Of a stretch of DNA of 64,000 nt, positions 62,816-64,000 are shown one piece after another (position 1 is the first letter of the stretch; every line of letters begins with the position of its first letter). Made by a program: the position numbers and the translations under genes. The stretch is taken from positions 1 to 64,000 of the forward strand of contig JABXHY010000032.1 of the NCBI GenBank assembly GCA_013373375.1. Reading direction: 5' to 3'. This DNA comes from Gammaproteobacteria bacterium (GTDB lineage: Bacteria > Pseudomonadota > Gammaproteobacteria > Enterobacterales > Kangiellaceae). Below the pieces are notes generated by a model. The model was not told where the DNA came from. It searched no databases and saw only the letters and a program-made list of their open reading frames with translations.

Positions 62816-64000
62816 ATGAATCTTCGTAAGTGGCCATTAGTTGTGATTGGATTGATTATTATCCTAACAGTCCATGTTCATGCGACGAATCAATTTCAAC
62901 ACTTAACGACTTCAGATGGACTCGCAGGCCCTTTGGTAAGGGATATCGCACAGGATAAAAATGGGTTTTTGTGGTTTGCAACTGCTTATGGATTATCCCG
63001 CTACGACGGCTACAAATTTAAAAACTTCTATCATAATAAAGACGATCGTCATTCTCTTTCGAGCAACAACCTCTGGAAACTGCATTTTGATGATAACGAT
63101 AACTTATGGGTAGTCAGTTCACTCGGTATTGATAGATTTAATGGCATTAACTTCGATAGATACTTAATCGATACCGACAGGATTACAAGTATCGAATCAA
63201 TTAATTCAAGAATAATAATTGGCACCAACAACGGCATCTATCAAGCGAACTTCAATTCTATACTTAACAATTATGAGATTGAACTCATGATTGGTAATGT
63301 TTACGTCAATGACCTTTACAAGAACAAGAATGGCAATATCCTTGCTGCTACTAATAGCGGCATATTTAGACTCCAAAGTACTGTTAAGCAACTCAGTAAG
63401 TTAGAATTTTTACACTTAGAAGGATCTGCCAAATTCAAAAAACTGTTCTCTGGTAAGAATAATACCTTACTGGCCTCAACAGATAACAAACTATTTTCAA
63501 TTGACCTGGAAAAAAAGAGCTTTTACGAAGTTTATCCTAGTATTAGCAAGCACTTTATCCAATCCATTGCCTTTGATGAAAACCTGATGGTTATAGGTAC
63601 ACGACATAATGGCCTATACAAGATAATTGACGATCTGGTATTTCATTATCAATATCAACCAACACTTAAACGTTCTCTTAGTGAAAATATTATTACCTCA
63701 GTGTATTTTGATAAAGATAAAACCCTGTGGGTTGGAACCTTTAGTTCTGGTCTCAATTTCCAAAATGATTATTCCCAACATTTTGGATTAAACCAAAGCC
63801 AGTTGAAACATCTTAAATGCCTCAATACCTCAACCGTCAATGCAATATTAGAATTGAGCTCAAATGATTTGCTATTAGGCACAAATAGTGGCCTGTTCAG
63901 AATCAAAAATAATGAAAGCTGCGAAAAACTTCGTCTTTTAAATGGTGAAAACTTGGTTCAGCCGAGAGTCTACGCAATTCTTAGAGAATCAGAAGATACC
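62816..64000 (+). CDS. N-terminal part of a Reg_prop-type two-component sensor (runs off window)
   Basis: Starts ATG 62816 and is open to the end (395 codons seen). Signal peptide or anchor (WPLVVIGLIIILTVHVHAT). Then repeated beta-propeller motifs: FQHLTTSDGLAGPLVRDIAQ, DKNGFLWFATAYGLSRYDGY, DDNDNLWVVSSLGIDRFNG, IIIGTNNGIYQ, TLWVGTFSSGLN. This is the ligand-binding sensor fold of hybrid histidine kinases or GGDEF proteins (Y_Y_Y family). The output domain is beyond the window. Upstream spacing of 149 bases from cysZ suggests an own promoter. Confidence 0.88.
   Translation, partial: MNLRKWPLVVIGLIIILTVHVHATNQFQHLTTSDGLAGPLVRDIAQDKNGFLWFATAYGLSRYDGYKFKNFYHNKDDRHSLSSNNLWKLHFDDNDNLWVVSSLGIDRFNGINFDRYLIDTDRITSIESINSRIIIGTNNGIYQANFNSILNNYEIELMIGNVYVNDLYKNKNGNILAATNSGIFRLQSTVKQLSKLEFLHLEGSAKFKKLFSGKNNTLLASTDNKLFSIDLEKKSFYEVYPSISKHFIQSIAFDENLMVIGTRHNGLYKIIDDLVFHYQYQPTLKRSLSENIITSVYFDKDKTLWVGTFSSGLNFQNDYSQHFGLNQSQLKHLKCLNTSTVNAILELSSNDLLLGTNSGLFRIKNNESCEKLRLLNGENLVQPRVYAILRESEDT

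Overview
The window is AT-rich chromosomal DNA from a gammaproteobacterium, probably marine. The best evidence is the smc-zipA-ligA block at 55263-61754, because ZipA is essentially restricted to Gammaproteobacteria, followed by cysZ. Many genes encode secreted proteases, outer-membrane porins and lipoproteins, which fits a particle- or protein-degrading lifestyle similar to Kangiella or Aliikangiella. That genus-level placement is an inference. I see no rRNA, tRNA, intact transposase, prophage or CRISPR array.

Layout. 1-83 is the tail of a gene, perhaps a zinc-type alcohol dehydrogenase. 446-4430 is a translationally coupled sensory operon: a long response regulator, a LuxR-type regulator lacking its phospho-acceptor Asp, and a membrane histidine kinase. 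4527-22592 is an accessory region of small genes, nearly all on the minus strand. It holds hypothetical secreted proteins, a CPCC zinc protein, a CoiA-like gene broken by one stop codon, an S41 protease, an M9 collagenase, a GNAT enzyme, an AlaX-type editing protein, VOC and GFA proteins, lipoproteins and an alpha/beta hydrolase. Short repeats and a duplicated acetyltransferase tail show past recombination here.

23098-27981 is an operon of a CotH-like kinase lipoprotein, a VTC (polyphosphate polymerase-type) protein, a DUF4956 membrane protein and an OprO/P-type porin. 28133-32340 carries small hypotheticals. 32341-34359 is a trypsin-like protease with an SdrD-B-type domain. 35246-40396 is a c-di-GMP operon: porin, small PstS-like periplasmic protein, active-looking diguanylate cyclase, and EAL phosphodiesterase with a degenerate GGDEF. 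40783-42538 is hipBA with a clear promoter/operator. 42641-44839 is a subtilisin-like protease with six C-terminal repeats.

45214-52675 is the most unusual locus. Six genes, mostly overlapping, encode a large membrane protein with a TolB-N-like domain, a MotA/TolQ/ExbB-type channel subunit, a MotB/OmpA-type stator subunit, a large two-TM protein, a small secreted Cys-containing protein, and an alpha-oxoamine-synthase homologue that has lost its PLP lysine. Together they look like an ion-driven envelope complex of no type I recognise. 53087-61754 is conserved housekeeping (MepA, M24 peptidase, LigA, ZipA, SMC). 61914-62666 is CysZ on the other strand, and 62816 to the end is the start of a Reg_prop-type sensor protein.
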